Assembly (NCBI RefSeq): GCF_003073135.1 | Contig: NZ_PGDQ01000003.1 | Span: forward strand, 1-64,000 | DNA length: 64,000 bases | Source: Euzebya rosea | Lineage (GTDB): Bacteria > Actinomycetota > Nitriliruptoria > Euzebyales > Euzebyaceae | Direction: 5' to 3' | Shown here: one piece after another, positions 32,832 to 42,910 of the stretch | Layout of the letters: every line of letters begins with the position of its first letter | Numbering within the stretch: position 1 is the first letter of the stretch | Notes under the pieces: generated by a model | What the model was told of the DNA's origin: nothing | The model's input: only the letters and a program-made list of their open reading frames with translations | Databases searched by the model: none | Translations under genes and position numbers: made by a program

Positions 32832-33779
32832 ATGGGCGTCGTCACCGTGCGGCAACTCCTGGAAGCCGGTGTCCACTTCGGACACCAGACCCGTCGCTGG
32901 AACCCCAAGATGAAGCGGTACATCTGGGGCGAGCGCAACGGCATCTACATCCTCGACCTGCAGCAGACCGTCGGCATGCTGGAGCGTGCCTACGAGTTCG
33001 TCGAGAACACCGTCGCCAGCGGCGGCACCGTGCTCTTCGTCGGCACCAAGAAGCAGGCGCAGGAAGCAGTCGAGCAGCAGGCCATGCGCGTGGGCATGCC
33101 CTACGTGAACTTCCGCTGGCTCGGCGGCATGCTGACCAACTTCGAGACCATCAAGACCCGCCTGACTCGCCTGCGCGAGCTCGAGGACATGGTCAACGAC
33201 GGCACCATCGAGCTGCTGACCAAGAAGGAAGGCCTCCTGCTCACCCGTGAGCTGGACAAGCTGCAGCGCAACCTGGGCGGCATCCGCACCATGACGAAGC
33301 TGCCGTCGGCCATCTGGGTCGTCGACACCGTCAAGGAGCACATCGCCGTCGCCGAGGCCAACCGCCTGGGCATCCCCGTCGTTGCCGTCGTGGACACCAA
33401 CTGCGACCCCGACGTCATCGACTACGTCATCCCGGGCAACGACGACGCGATCCGCTCCGGCGCGCTGCTGACCCACCTCATCGCCGACGCCTGCGCCACC
33501 GGGTACGCCCGTCGTGCGGCTCGCACCTCCGACGACGTCGTCGCCGAGCAGGCTGCCGCGGCTGCCGCGTCCACCCCGACGGAGTCCACCGAGGCCCCCG
33601 CCGCTCCGGCCCAGCCGGCCGCCGAGCCGCTGGCCGAGTGGGAGATCGCCCTGCAGCAGGAAGAGGCCGCGTCGGCCGCTGCCGCCGCCGGTGCATCCGC
33701 CTCCGAGGCCGACCAGGCCGACACCCAGCCCACCGAGGAGCCGGCCCCGGCCGCCCCGCAGGAAGAGGCCCAGGCGTAA
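32832..33779 (+). CDS. rpsB: 30S ribosomal protein S2 with Ala/Pro/Glu-rich tail
   Basis: 315 residues from ATG 32832; the frame is open for 300 bases upstream but only from ATG does the S2 signature [27 protein letters not shown] begin. Core S2 ends near 235 ([27 protein letters not shown]). The remaining ~75 residues are low-complexity Ala/Pro/Glu ([20 protein letters not shown]...). S2 completes the 30S subunit and anchors S1-like proteins. Pairs with tsf as in nearly all bacteria. Confidence 0.96.
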   Translation: MGVVTVRQLLEAGVHFGHQTRRWNPKMKRYIWGERNGIYILDLQQTVGMLERAYEFVENTVASGGTVLFVGTKKQAQEAVEQQAMRVGMPYVNFRWLGGMLTNFETIKTRLTRLRELEDMVNDGTIELLTKKEGLLLTRELDKLQRNLGGIRTMTKLPSAIWVVDTVKEHIAVAEANRLGIPVVAVVDTNCDPDVIDYVIPGNDDAIRSGALLTHLIADACATGYARRAARTSDDVVAEQAAAAAASTPTESTEAPAAPAQPAAEPLAEWEIALQQEEAASAAAAAGASASEADQADTQPTEEPAPAAPQEEAQA

Positions 33780-33819
33780 CGCCTGGCCACACCCCAACCA
33801 CGATCGAGAGAACCCAGAC

Positions 33820-34440
33820 ATGAGCGACGTCAAGATCAGCGCCGCCGACGTCAAGGCCCTTCGCGAGGCCACCGGCGCCGGCATGATGCTCTGCAAGAAC
33901 GCACTGGTGGAGGCCGGCGGCGACTTCGACGCTGCCGCCGACATCGTCCGCGCCAAGACCGGCCGCAAGGCCGCCGAGCGCGCCGGTGACCGCACCGCCA
34001 ACGAGGGGCTCGTGCACGCCTACCTGCACACCCCCACCCCCGGCATGCCGGCCAAGGTCGGCGTCATGCTGAAGCTGCACTGCGAGACCGACTTCGTGGC
34101 CAAGGAGGAGTCCTTCAAGGTCCTGGCCCAGGACATCGCGATGCACATCGCGGCGGCCAAGCCGGTTGCGGTCAGCGAGGACGAGGTCGACGAGGCGCTC
34201 AAGGAGAAGGAGGCCAACTTCGCTCGCCAGCAGGCGATCGAGGAGGGCAAGCCCGAGCACATCATCGACAAGATCGTCGAGGGTCGGGTCAACTCGCTGC
34301 TCAAGGAGCAGGTCCTCCTGAACCAGCCCTTCGTCAAGGACACCAGCAAGACCATCGAGCAGCTCGTCACCGAGGCCAGCGCTCGTACCGGTGAGAAGAT
34401 CGAGATCGGCGGGTTCGCCCGCTTCTCCATCGGCGCCTAG
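33820..34440 (+). CDS. tsf: Elongation factor Ts
   Basis: 206 residues from ATG 33820. N-terminal UBA domain [23 protein letters not shown] (8-30); the EF-Tu-contacting block is [13 protein letters not shown] (about 87-99). The protein is the short actinobacterial/thermophile type (about 200 residues) lacking much of the E. coli coiled-coil arm. It exchanges GDP on EF-Tu. A strong terminator follows. Confidence 0.96.
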   Translation: MSDVKISAADVKALREATGAGMMLCKNALVEAGGDFDAAADIVRAKTGRKAAERAGDRTANEGLVHAYLHTPTPGMPAKVGVMLKLHCETDFVAKEESFKVLAQDIAMHIAAAKPVAVSEDEVDEALKEKEANFARQQAIEEGKPEHIIDKIVEGRVNSLLKEQVLLNQPFVKDTSKTIEQLVTEASARTGEKIEIGGFARFSIGA

Positions 34441-34453
34441 CGCCACCAACGTC

Positions 34454-34487
34454 AACGCCCCTGCCCGACTCGTCGCGCAGGGGCGTT
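34454..34487 (+). terminator. Terminator after tsf
   Basis: AACGCCCCTGC (34454-34464) pairs perfectly over 11 bp with GCAGGGGCGTT (34477-34487), loop 12 nt, followed by CGTTCG. It ends the rpsB-tsf transcript before the pyrH leader (34488-34600). Confidence 0.8.
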
Positions 34488-34600
34488 CGTTCGCCCCGAC
34501 CCCCGGGACGTCCACTACCATCGCCGCCGGCCCCGACGCCGACCCCGCTCCGACGGGGCCCCCGCGCCACCGCCGTCCCATCCCAACGGAAAGATCCCTG

Positions 34601-35320
34601 ATGGCCGACTCGCCCAACAAGCAGTACCGCCGAGTGCTCCTCAAGCTGTCCGGTGAGGCGTTCGCCGACGAAGCGAACTCCATCTCGCCGCAGGTCGTGG
34701 CCTCCGTCGCCGACCAGCTGGTCGAGGTCGCCGGCCTTGGCGTCGAGATCGGGGTGGTCGTCGGCGGTGGCAACATCTTCCGTGGTGCCTCGCCCCAGGC
34801 CTCGGGCATGGAGCGCTCCAGCGCCGACCACATGGGCATGCTGGCCACCGTCATCAACGCCCTGGCCCTGCAGGACGCCTGCGAGAAGCGTGGACTGGAC
34901 ACCCGGGTGCAGTCCGCCGTCGCGATGCAGGAGCTCGCCGAGCCCTACATCCGCCGCCGCGCCGTGCGCCACCTGGAGAAGAAGCGGCTGGTCATCTTCG
35001 CCGCCGGCCTCGGTGCGCCGTACTTCTCCACCGACACCGCCGCCGCCCAGCGCGCGCTGGAGATCGGCGCCCAGGCCATCCTGAAGGGGACGAAGGTCGA
35101 CGGCGTCTACGATGCCGACCCGGCGATCCACCCGGACGCCACGAAGTACGACCGCCTCGACTACCTGCGGGTGCTCAAGGACGGGCTGAAGGTCATGGAC
35201 GCCACGGCCATCTCGTTGTGCATGGACAACGGCCTGCCGATCATCGTGTTCAACCTGCGGACGGAGGGCAACATCCGCCGGGCCGTGACGGGCGAGCCGA
35301 TCGGGACGATAGTTGAGTGA
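34601..35320 (+). CDS. pyrH: UMP kinase
   Basis: 239 residues from ATG 34601. Amino-acid kinase fold: [13 protein letters not shown] (about 7-19), [13 protein letters not shown] (about 48-60), and [13 protein letters not shown] (about 163-175). Makes UDP for nucleotide and cell wall synthesis and is hexameric with allosteric GTP/UTP sites in the family. AACGGAAAG is the ribosome site. Followed by frr, the standard order. Confidence 0.96.
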   Translation: MADSPNKQYRRVLLKLSGEAFADEANSISPQVVASVADQLVEVAGLGVEIGVVVGGGNIFRGASPQASGMERSSADHMGMLATVINALALQDACEKRGLDTRVQSAVAMQELAEPYIRRRAVRHLEKKRLVIFAAGLGAPYFSTDTAAAQRALEIGAQAILKGTKVDGVYDADPAIHPDATKYDRLDYLRVLKDGLKVMDATAISLCMDNGLPIIVFNLRTEGNIRRAVTGEPIGTIVE

Positions 35321-35392
35321 CACACACAGCTGAGCGATGGCTACAGCTGAGCAACGGGACGACACACAGAGCAGCCGGCAGGTCCCGGGCCG

Positions 35393-35974
35393 ATGGATCC
35401 AGCGAAGGACTACGACGTGACCGACGACATCCTCGACGACGCAGAGCTGAAGATGGACGGCGCCGTCGAGCACACCAAGGCCGAGTTCGCCAAGATCCGC
35501 ACGGGCCGTGCGAACCCCCAGCTGCTCACCGAGCTGCCGGTCGAGTACTACGGCACCATGACGCCGCTGCAGCAGATCGCCGGCGTCACCGCACCCGAGG
35601 CGCGCGTGCTGCTGATCTCCCCCTATGACCGCGGGGCGCTCAGCAACATCGAGAAGGCGATCATGATGTCCAGCCTCGGGCTGAACCCCAACAACGACGG
35701 CAACGTCATCCGCGTGGTGTTCCCCGACCTGACCGAGGAACGCCGCAAGGAGTTCGTCAAGATCGCCCGCGAGCGTGCGGAGGACGGCCGCATCGCCGTC
35801 CGCAACGCCCGCCGTGCCGCCAAGTCCGAGCTCGAGCGCCTCGAGGGCGAGAGCGAGATCACCGAGGACGACCTGCGTCGCGCCGAGGACGACCTGCAGA
35901 AGCGGACCGACGCGGCGACCGCCCGCATCGACGAGCTGCTGAAGGTCAAGGAGGCCGAGCTGCTGGAGGTCTGA
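35393..35974 (+). CDS. frr: Ribosome-recycling factor
   Basis: 193 residues from ATG 35393; GTG 35417 would give the more usual 185 residues. Signature: AEFAKIRTGRANPQLL, VEYYGTMTPLQQIAGVT, then NNDGNVIRVVFPDLTEERRKEFVK and a two-helix bundle rich in Arg/Glu. Splits post-termination ribosomes with EF-G. Runs directly into cdsA. Confidence 0.95.
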   Translation: MDPAKDYDVTDDILDDAELKMDGAVEHTKAEFAKIRTGRANPQLLTELPVEYYGTMTPLQQIAGVTAPEARVLLISPYDRGALSNIEKAIMMSSLGLNPNNDGNVIRVVFPDLTEERRKEFVKIARERAEDGRIAVRNARRAAKSELERLEGESEITEDDLRRAEDDLQKRTDAATARIDELLKVKEAELLEV

Positions 35975-35998
35975 CCACCTCCTGCATCCTCATCCTTC

Positions 35999-36853
35999 AT
36001 GGCGGTCCCCGAACCCGCTGACGGTGCCCCGGCGGCTGCGACGCCACGGGGCGGTCGCAACCTGCCCGTCGCGATCGGCGTGGGCCTGGGCCTTGCCGGT
36101 GCGTACATCGGCAGCCTCCTGCTCGAGCCGGTGCTGTTCCTGGTGTTCGTCGCCGTCAACGTCGTGATCGCGCTGTACGAGCTGGACGGCGCGTTCGCAC
36201 GGACCAAGGCACGTCCACCGACCATCGTCGCGGCGGTGGCGGCACCGGTGATGCTCCTCGGCACCTACTGGTGGGGGCCGGACGTGCAGGTCCACGGGCT
36301 GTACGTCGCGCTGCTCGCCGGCTTCGTCGTCGTCCTCGTGACCAACGCGGCCGGCCACGCGGTGTCCCGCATGGCGGCGCTGGCGCTGATGCTGGTGTGG
36401 GTCGTCGTCGCCGCCAGCTCGCTTGCGATGCTGCTGCGTCGTCCCGACGGGCACTGGTACGTCCTGGCCGGCACCGCGCTGACCGTCACCAACGACATCG
36501 GGGCCTACGCCTTCGGCCGCAACTTCGGCCGGCACAGGATCGCCCCCGCCGTCAGCCCGGGCAAGACGTGGGAGGGCTTCGCCGGCGCGATGGCCACCAC
36601 GCTGCTGATGGCGGCGCTGGTCACGACGCGTACCGTTCCGGGGGTCGACCTGGTCCCCGCCCTCGCCCTCGCGGCCGCGGTCGTGGTCGCCGCGACCCTC
36701 GGTGACTTCGCCGAATCGTTGGTCAAGCGTGATCTGGGTATCAAGGACCTCGGCGGCATCTTCCCCGGACACGGCGGCGTCATGGACCGCATCGACGCGC
36801 TGCTGTTCGCCCTGCCCGTCACCCACCTCGTCCTCCTCGCATTCGGGATCTGA
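35999..36853 (+). CDS. cdsA: Phosphatidate cytidylyltransferase
   Basis: 284 residues with about eight membrane segments starting near residue 20. The C-terminal CDP-DAG synthase signature is intact: SLVKRDLGIKDLGGIFPGHGGVMDRIDALLFALP (about 240-273). It forms CDP-diacylglycerol from CTP and phosphatidate at the membrane. In the frr-cdsA-rlmN-dxr-rseP order. Confidence 0.95.
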   Translation: MAVPEPADGAPAAATPRGGRNLPVAIGVGLGLAGAYIGSLLLEPVLFLVFVAVNVVIALYELDGAFARTKARPPTIVAAVAAPVMLLGTYWWGPDVQVHGLYVALLAGFVVVLVTNAAGHAVSRMAALALMLVWVVVAASSLAMLLRRPDGHWYVLAGTALTVTNDIGAYAFGRNFGRHRIAPAVSPGKTWEGFAGAMATTLLMAALVTTRTVPGVDLVPALALAAAVVVAATLGDFAESLVKRDLGIKDLGGIFPGHGGVMDRIDALLFALPVTHLVLLAFGI

Positions 36854-36858
36854 TACCG

Positions 36859-38121
36859 ATGTCCGACACGTCCGACGCCACGCCGACCACGTCACCCCCG
36901 TCCGGCGCCGTCACCACCCCTCCTGGCCCCGGCAAGACCCCGCCGGACCCCGGCAAGACCCCGCCGGACCCCTACACCGAGGCCGGACTCGATGTGCTGC
37001 TCGAGGGCCAGCCCGGGTACCGGCGCGGCCAGCTGACGGAGTGGCTGACCAAGGGGGTCGAGGACCCGCAGGAGATGACCAACCTGCCGGCGGCGCTGCG
37101 TGACGAGCTGTCGGCGGCGATGCAGACGCGTCCGCGGGTGGTCAAGGTCAGCGAGGCCGACGGCGGCCTGACCCGCAAGGTCCTGCTCGAGTGCGGCAAC
37201 GGCGAGCGCAAGGAGGAGATCGAGAGCGTCCTCATGCTCTACCCGAGGACCGAGAAGCGCGCGGCGCGGGCCACGGTGTGCATCTCCACCCAGGCGGGCT
37301 GCGCCATGGGCTGCCCGTTCTGCGCGACCGGGCAGATCGGCTTCCGCCGCCAGCTCGGCGTCGGCGAGACCCTTCGCCAGGTCACCGTCATGCAGCGCCT
37401 CCTGACCGACCCCGAGGGCAGCGCCGCCGACTGGCCCGAGCTGTCCCCCCTGCCCGACGGCGTGCCCGACCACGTCACCAACATCGTGTTCATGGGCATG
37501 GGCGAGCCGCTGGCCAACCTCGACGTGACCCTCGACTGCGTGAAGTGGCTGCACGGCCCGTTCGGCCTGTCGGCGCGCTCGATCACCGTCTCGACGGTCG
37601 GCTTGGTCCCCGGCATCCGCAAGCTCCAGGCGCTGGACCTGCCGATCACACTGGCGGTCAGCCTGCACGCCCCCGACGACGGCCTGCGCAACGACCTGGT
37701 CCCGGTCAACCGCCAGCATCCCCTCGAGGAGCTGCTCGCCGCCGCACGCGACTACCTGGAGGCCACCGGTCGCCGCGTCACCTTCGAGTACGTGATGATC
37801 GCCGACGTCAACACCGACGTCGCCCAGGCCCACCAGCTGCGCCGACTGCTCAGCCACCACATGCCCGGCGGCTCCGCGCACGTCAACCTCATCCCGATGA
37901 ACCCGACCCCGGCCGTGCCGTGGTCGGCGCCGACGGTGGAGCAGCAGCGGGCGTTCGCCGACGTGCTGGTCGACGGCGGCATCTCCGCCACCATCCGGGC
38001 CAACCGCGGCAACGACATCGACGCGGCCTGCGGACAGCTGTACGCCAACTACCAGGTCGCCAGCGGCAGGATCCTGCCCGTCGCCGTCGGGGCGGCCGAG
38101 CGGATCACCGGACGATCGTGA
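36859..38121 (+). CDS. rlmN: 23S rRNA/tRNA adenine-C2 methyltransferase RlmN
   Basis: 420 residues. A short N-terminal Pro-rich repeat (GKTPPDP twice, about 25-38) precedes the RlmN fold. Radical-SAM cysteines C148-x3-C152-x2-C155 in GCAMGCPFCATGQIGF; the methyl-carrying Cys lies in NRGNDIDAACGQL near 396. Methylates A2503 of 23S rRNA and A37 of tRNA. Its stop overlaps the dxr GTG. Confidence 0.96.
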   Translation: MSDTSDATPTTSPPSGAVTTPPGPGKTPPDPGKTPPDPYTEAGLDVLLEGQPGYRRGQLTEWLTKGVEDPQEMTNLPAALRDELSAAMQTRPRVVKVSEADGGLTRKVLLECGNGERKEEIESVLMLYPRTEKRAARATVCISTQAGCAMGCPFCATGQIGFRRQLGVGETLRQVTVMQRLLTDPEGSAADWPELSPLPDGVPDHVTNIVFMGMGEPLANLDVTLDCVKWLHGPFGLSARSITVSTVGLVPGIRKLQALDLPITLAVSLHAPDDGLRNDLVPVNRQHPLEELLAAARDYLEATGRRVTFEYVMIADVNTDVAQAHQLRRLLSHHMPGGSAHVNLIPMNPTPAVPWSAPTVEQQRAFADVLVDGGISATIRANRGNDIDAACGQLYANYQVASGRILPVAVGAAERITGRS

Positions 38122-39287
38122 GCCCCGTCGAACCCTCGCCCACCACGGGACGACGCACCGTCGCCCTCGTGGGGGCCACCGGGTCGATCGGCACCCAGAC
38201 CCTCGACGTCGTGGAGCGCTGGCCGGACCGGTTCGAGGTCGTGGCGCTGGCATGCGGCCGCTCGACGGACGTGATCGAGCAGGCCCGCAGGTCGGGTGCG
38301 TCGCTGGTCGGTGTGGCCGATGCCGACGCTGCCCGCGAGATCAGGGAGGCGCTGCCCGGCGTGGAGGTCGTCGACGGCCCGGACGCCGCGGCGATCGTGG
38401 CCGGCTGTGGCGCCGACGTCGTCGTCAACGGCATGGTCGGCTCGATCGGCCTGGCCCCGACGATGGCGGCCCTGCACGCCGGCAGCCAGCTGGCGCTGGC
38501 CAACAAGGAGTCCCTGATCGTCGGCGGCCAGCTGGTCCACGACGCGGCGGCCCCCGGCCAGGTCGTCCCCGTCGACTCCGAGCACTCCGCGATCGCCCAG
38601 TGCCTGCGCAGCGGCGGGGCCGAGGAGGTCGGACGGCTGGTCCTCACCGCCTCCGGCGGGCCCTTCCGCGGGCGGACCCGTGACGAGCTGAAGACGGTGA
38701 CCGTCGACGACGCGCTCGCCCACCCGACGTGGGACATGGGTGCGGTCATCACGATCAACTCCGCGACCCTCGCCAACAAGGGCCTGGAGGTCATCGAGGC
38801 CCACCTGCTGTTCGACATCGACTACGACCGCATCGACGTCGTCGTGCACCCGCAGTCGATCGTGCACTCGATGGTGGAGTTCGTCGACGGCGCCACGGTG
38901 GCCAAGCTGTCGCCGCCCGACATGCGGCTGCCGATCCAGCTGGCCCTGACCTGGCCGGAGCGGCTGGCGTTCGCGCCGACCACGATGGACTGGACGACGG
39001 CGCAGAACCTGACCTTCGAGCCCCTGGACGACGACACCTTCCCGATGGTCCGCCTGGCAGTTCAGGCCGGCCGAGCCGGCGGCACCGCGCCGGCGGCGTT
39101 CAACGCCGCCAACGAGGTGGCGGTGGAGACGTTTCTGCAACGAGGGCTGGACTTCCTCGGCATCACCGAGGTCGTCGCGGCAACCTTGGAGTCCCACGAC
39201 GTGCACGCGGCGGAATCGGTCGAGCAGGTGCTCGCCGCAGAGGCCGACGCACGACGCACCGCCGCAGCGCTGATCCGCCGACGGTGA
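38118..39287 (+). CDS. dxr: 1-deoxy-D-xylulose 5-phosphate reductoisomerase
   Basis: 389 residues from GTG 38118, overlapping the rlmN stop by four bases (an upstream in-frame extension is only shadow of rlmN). NADPH motif GATGSIGTQTL near 16-26; metal/substrate region ALANKESLIVGG, VPVDSEHSAIAQCL and SGGPFRG; HPQSIVHSMVEFVDG near 238. Second committed step of the MEP isoprenoid pathway; ispG lies 3.6 kb downstream. Confidence 0.97.
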   Translation: MSPVEPSPTTGRRTVALVGATGSIGTQTLDVVERWPDRFEVVALACGRSTDVIEQARRSGASLVGVADADAAREIREALPGVEVVDGPDAAAIVAGCGADVVVNGMVGSIGLAPTMAALHAGSQLALANKESLIVGGQLVHDAAAPGQVVPVDSEHSAIAQCLRSGGAEEVGRLVLTASGGPFRGRTRDELKTVTVDDALAHPTWDMGAVITINSATLANKGLEVIEAHLLFDIDYDRIDVVVHPQSIVHSMVEFVDGATVAKLSPPDMRLPIQLALTWPERLAFAPTTMDWTTAQNLTFEPLDDDTFPMVRLAVQAGRAGGTAPAAFNAANEVAVETFLQRGLDFLGITEVVAATLESHDVHAAESVEQVLAAEADARRTAAALIRRR

Positions 39288-39346
39288 CAGGGCCCGGTCG
39301 ACCGACCGGACCGGCCCGCCACACGACCAGGAGATGACCCAACCGC

Positions 39347-40525
39347 ATGTTCGTCGCGATCTTCGTCTTCACCATCGTGTTCTCCATCGCCCTGCACGAG
39401 TTGGGGCACTTCGTCACGGCGAAGGCGTTCGGCATGAAGGCCGAGCGGTACTTCATCGGCTTCGGGCCGACGGTCTGGTCCCGCCACGTCGGTGAGACCG
39501 AGTACGGCCTGAAGGCGATCCCCGCCGGCGGGTTCGTCAAGATCGCCGGGATGACCCCGTGGGAGGAGGTCGACCCCGCCGACGACGGCCGGCTGTTCTA
39601 CCAGCAAAAGCCGTGGAAGCGCGTCATCGTGCTGTCCGCCGGGTCGGCCACGCACCTCCTCCTGGCGTTCCTCCTCCTCATCGGCGGCCTGGCCTTCGTC
39701 GGCCTGCCGATGTCCACCAACGAGGTGGCCATGGTCGTGGAGGACAGCCCCGGCGCCGCCGCCGGCCTTCAGGCGGGCGACGTCATCGTGGCCGTCGACG
39801 GGCAGGAGGTCGACGGGTTCGCCCCGATCCGCGAGATCGTGGAGGGTGCGGCCGGCGAGACGCTGGCGCTGACGGTGGTACGTGACGGCGAGACCATCAC
39901 CACCGAGGCCGTGCTCGACGCCGACCACCCCGACCCCGAGCGGGCTGGCGCCGGGTTCCTCGGCGTTGCCCCGGAGGGTGCCGTGCAGCCCCTCGGCCTG
40001 GTCGACGGCACCCGGACGGCTTTCAGCCCCTCGGCGAGCGTGGAGATCACCGGGCGCGACTACTCGATGTGGTTCATGACCCGCGCGACCGTCGACGGGC
40101 TGACCCGCATCTTCAGCCTCGACGGGCTGACCTCGTTCTTCGGCTCCGTCGCCGGTGACGAACCCCGCCCCGCGGAGAGCGCCACGAGCCTGGTCGGGGC
40201 CGGGCAGATCGTCAACGAGCTCGGCAACCAGGGCGATGTCTTCGCCGTGCTGGTCGTGCTGGCCCAGCTGAACCTCGTGCTCGGGCTGCTGAACATGCTG
40301 CCGCTGCCCCCGCTGGACGGCGGTCACGTTGCCGTGCTGGCCGTCGAGGAGGGCGTCGAGGGCGTCCGCAAGCTGCGCAAGGACGGCCGCTCGCGTCCCA
40401 AGTTCCGCCTGAACCCGTCGGTGGTCACGCCGATCGCCCTCGCGGTCATCGCCTTCTTCGTGGTCCTCACGACCACCGCCCTCTACCTCGACATCACCCA
40501 GCCGGCGTCCCAGCTGGTCCAGTAG
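39347..40525 (+). CDS. rseP: Site-2 protease family RIP metalloprotease (RseP/Rip1-like)
   Basis: 392 residues. Zinc motif H17-E18-L-G-H21 in the first membrane segment; a single PDZ domain at about 118-205 (SPGAAAGLQAGDVIVAVDGQEV); last metal ligand in NMLPLPPLDGGH near 317-328. Cleaves membrane proteins in the bilayer, typically anti-sigma factors after a first cut. Adjacent dxr and downstream ispG are the classic dxr-rseP-ispG cluster, here split by a repeat tract and two minus-strand genes. Confidence 0.95.
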   Translation: MFVAIFVFTIVFSIALHELGHFVTAKAFGMKAERYFIGFGPTVWSRHVGETEYGLKAIPAGGFVKIAGMTPWEEVDPADDGRLFYQQKPWKRVIVLSAGSATHLLLAFLLLIGGLAFVGLPMSTNEVAMVVEDSPGAAAGLQAGDVIVAVDGQEVDGFAPIREIVEGAAGETLALTVVRDGETITTEAVLDADHPDPERAGAGFLGVAPEGAVQPLGLVDGTRTAFSPSASVEITGRDYSMWFMTRATVDGLTRIFSLDGLTSFFGSVAGDEPRPAESATSLVGAGQIVNELGNQGDVFAVLVVLAQLNLVLGLLNMLPLPPLDGGHVAVLAVEEGVEGVRKLRKDGRSRPKFRLNPSVVTPIALAVIAFFVVLTTTALYLDITQPASQLVQ

Positions 40526-40584
40526 CCGCCGCGCGCTGCCGGGTTGGTCCGGGTTGGTCCGCTGGCGCGGGTTGGTCCGCTGGC

Positions 40585-41037
40585 TGGGCGTGCGCGATCG
40601 GCAGCTCGGGCGGGTGGGGATCGCACACGGGGTCGGCTGCCGTGTGGCATGCACGCCCCCAGTGGGAGGGGATCACACACGCGGGTGGAGGGTGTGGGCG
40701 TTGGACGTCCGAGGCAGGTGGGGATCGCACACGCCGGGGCGCCGGGGGTCGGGGCCGGGGCGTCGGGGGTCGGGGCCGGTCAGCGGGTGGACCGCGTGCG
40801 CGCTGGCCCGTTGACTGGGCGTGCGCGATCGGCAGCTTGGGCGGGTGGGGATCGCACACGGGGTCGGCTGCCGTGTGGCATGCACGCCCCCAGTGGGAGG
40901 GGATGACACACGCGGGTGGAGGGTGTGGGCGTTGGACGTCCGAGGCGGGTGGGGATCGCACACGCCGGGAGTCGGGGCCGGTCAGCACGTGGAGGGTGTG
41001 CGAGTTGGACGTCCGAGGTGGGTGGGGATCGCACACG
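40585..41037. repeat. 231-bp tandem repeat built from 52-bp units
   Basis: The gap after rseP (40526-41117, 592 bp) is filled with repeats. A block starting at 40585 recurs from 40816 (period 231). Inside, a 16-bp core GTGGGGATCGCACACG occurs at 40614, 40718, 40845, 40949 and 41022, with variants GAGGGGAT[C/G]ACACACG at 40666 and 40897. Within each 231-bp copy the cores are exactly 52 bp apart. GTGCGCGATC (40590) also pairs with GATCGCACAC (40619). No gene is convincing here. Confidence 0.85.
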
Positions 41038-41117
41038 CCGGGGGTCGGGGCCGGGGCGTCGGGGGTCGGGGCCGGGGCGCCGGGGCCGAGGCGCAGGCGG
41101 GCCGGCTGGAGGGTGGG

Positions 41118-42086
41118 TCAGGCGGTGGTGGTGCGGGGGCAGGGGCCGACGGCAGCCCCGATGGCGTCGTGGTCGCTGCCGGGGAGGGGGACGTGGCCGC
41201 GGCTCCGGCCGCACCAGCCGCCGCCGACCATGATGTGGTCGATGCGCAGCCGCAGCGGCAGGAACAGCGGCTTGGTCGACGTGGGCAACGCCCACGAGGA
41301 CCGGATCACGTCGTCGACCACCGTCGTCAGCTGGCGGTAGCCGTACCCGCGGTCGGTCAGGTTCAGGTCGCCCGCGACGACGACCGGACCCTCGACGTCC
41401 GCCAGGCCGGCGGCCAGCGACTCGGCCAGTCGTTGCTGGGTCAGCAGGTCGGCTTCGTATCGGGTCGCGTGCGGTGGGTCACCGACCAGGCCTCGGCTGG
41501 TGGCCCACGGCCGCGGGAGGTGCATGGCCACCAGCACGAAGGGGGCGGGTGCGTCGACCCGGACCACGACCGACCGGGCCTCCTGCAGCCCGTCGAGGTC
41601 GGGCAGGCGCTGCAGCGGGTACCGCGACCACACGGTCACCCCGCCCAGACGCCGGGGGAGGGCCGTCGTGCGGTGCGGGTACACCGCCTGCAACCCCTCG
41701 ATCGCGAGGATCGGCGTCTCGACCGTCACCACGACGTCGGCGCCGGTGGCCAGCAGCTCGTCGGTTGCGGCATCGCCGTCGTTGGCCGACCGGATGTTGG
41801 CCGACACGATCTCCACCGTCGGACCGCGGGGCGCGTCGAGGTCCATGGGGGTCCACGGCAGCACCGTCCCGGCGACGCAGGCCAGCGCGAGGGTCGCGGC
41901 GGCCACCACGGTCGGCACGGCCCGACCGTCCACCGCCGGCGGGCGTCGTCGGTGCACCCACACCGCAGCGACCGCCGCGGCAAGCCCGATCACCGGCAGC
42001 AGGACGCCCACCAGCTCGCCCACGACGGGGACGCGGGGCAGCAGCAGGATGCTCCACGGCAGGAGGAGGGCGAGGGCGGTGCGCAC
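41118..42086 (-). CDS. Endonuclease/exonuclease/phosphatase (EEP) family membrane protein
   Basis: 322 residues. Three hydrophobic segments lie in the first 80 residues, then a periplasmic EEP domain: EIVSANIRSAND (about 92), GADVVVTVETP, VVAGDLNLTD (about 233-242), RIDHIMV (about 282-288) and GSDHDAI (about 303-309), all metal or phosphate contacts of DNase I-like phosphatases. Its targets may be phospholipids, sphingolipids or nucleic acids outside the cell. It reads toward the repeat tract. Confidence 0.9.
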   Translation of the reverse strand: MRTALALLLPWSILLLPRVPVVGELVGVLLPVIGLAAAVAAVWVHRRRPPAVDGRAVPTVVAAATLALACVAGTVLPWTPMDLDAPRGPTVEIVSANIRSANDGDAATDELLATGADVVVTVETPILAIEGLQAVYPHRTTALPRRLGGVTVWSRYPLQRLPDLDGLQEARSVVVRVDAPAPFVLVAMHLPRPWATSRGLVGDPPHATRYEADLLTQQRLAESLAAGLADVEGPVVVAGDLNLTDRGYGYRQLTTVVDDVIRSSWALPTSTKPLFLPLRLRIDHIMVGGGWCGRSRGHVPLPGSDHDAIGAAVGPCPRTTTA

Positions 42087-42131
42087 GTCCCCACCGCATC
42101 ACACCCTGCGGGGTCGCGGCCAATCGGCGGG

Positions 42132-42782
42132 TCAGGCCGCCTCGCCGGCCAGCCAGGGGCCGCCGAAGTGGGCGGTCATCGCGCGGTCCAGCCGAACAAG
42201 CCCCGGGCCGGACCAGGCCAGCTGGTGACCGAGGCGGTCGCAGCGGATGACCTGCTCGGCGACCTCCTGCTCGCTGACGGGCTCCTGGTTGCGGGGGTCC
42301 ACCATGACCGCCATCGCGTCGACGACCCATCCGACCCCGTCGTCGGACGCCACGGGATCACCGAGCGACACGTCCTCGCCGACCCGGGCGCCGCGTACCG
42401 GCCACACCGTCGTGCGGCAGTCGGCCGGCCCGTTCGCCGCGTCGACGCTGTGGACGACCAGCACTCGCTGCCGTAGGTCCCCGACGTCGGGCAGCACGGG
42501 CGGGATCGGGTCGTCCTGCGACCACGCCCGCCCGCCCAGCGAGATGGCCAGCCGGCGGGCCTGCAGCGCCATCGCCAGGGCACCCACCTCGATGATGGCG
42601 TCGTGGTGCCGGCCCTTGTCGAAGGGGCGGACGGTCGCGAGGAACAGCGGGCCGTCGGCGTCGAAGGCCACCATGGTCGGGCGGATGTCGAGGCCGGCGC
42701 GGAGGTCGTCGACGGCGAGGTCCACGAGCAGCTGCTGCTGGTCCTCCCAGGCGGGAGCGGTGGTGTGGCGTGATTGGTCCAT
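42132..42782 (-). CDS. Hypothetical protein
   Basis: 216 residues from ATG 42782. Soluble, acidic, no signal peptide and no recognised domain. Visible features: [37 protein letters not shown] (about 39-75), a centre rich in [12 protein letters not shown], and a C-terminal stretch ending in [10 protein letters not shown]. Located between the EEP gene (same strand, 45 bp) and the divergent ispG. It does not resemble any family I can name. Confidence 0.5.
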   Translation of the reverse strand: MDQSRHTTAPAWEDQQQLLVDLAVDDLRAGLDIRPTMVAFDADGPLFLATVRPFDKGRHHDAIIEVGALAMALQARRLAISLGGRAWSQDDPIPPVLPDVGDLRQRVLVVHSVDAANGPADCRTTVWPVRGARVGEDVSLGDPVASDDGVGWVVDAMAVMVDPRNQEPVSEQEVAEQVIRCDRLGHQLAWSGPGLVRLDRAMTAHFGGPWLAGEAA

Positions 42783-42910
42783 GGCCCGACACTGACCGAT
42801 CCGCGAGCCCGACGGCCGACGAGATGCCTCCACCTGTGGACAACCGGCCGACGACCGTGGCGCAGTGGACGAGTGGCACGGGCGCGGATCTGGGTAGGTT
42901 GGTGGCCACC

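Noticed and set aside
40585-41037. CRISPR array
   Set aside because: The 16-bp core is short, the 36-bp sequences between cores are themselves repeated, and no cas genes are nearby.
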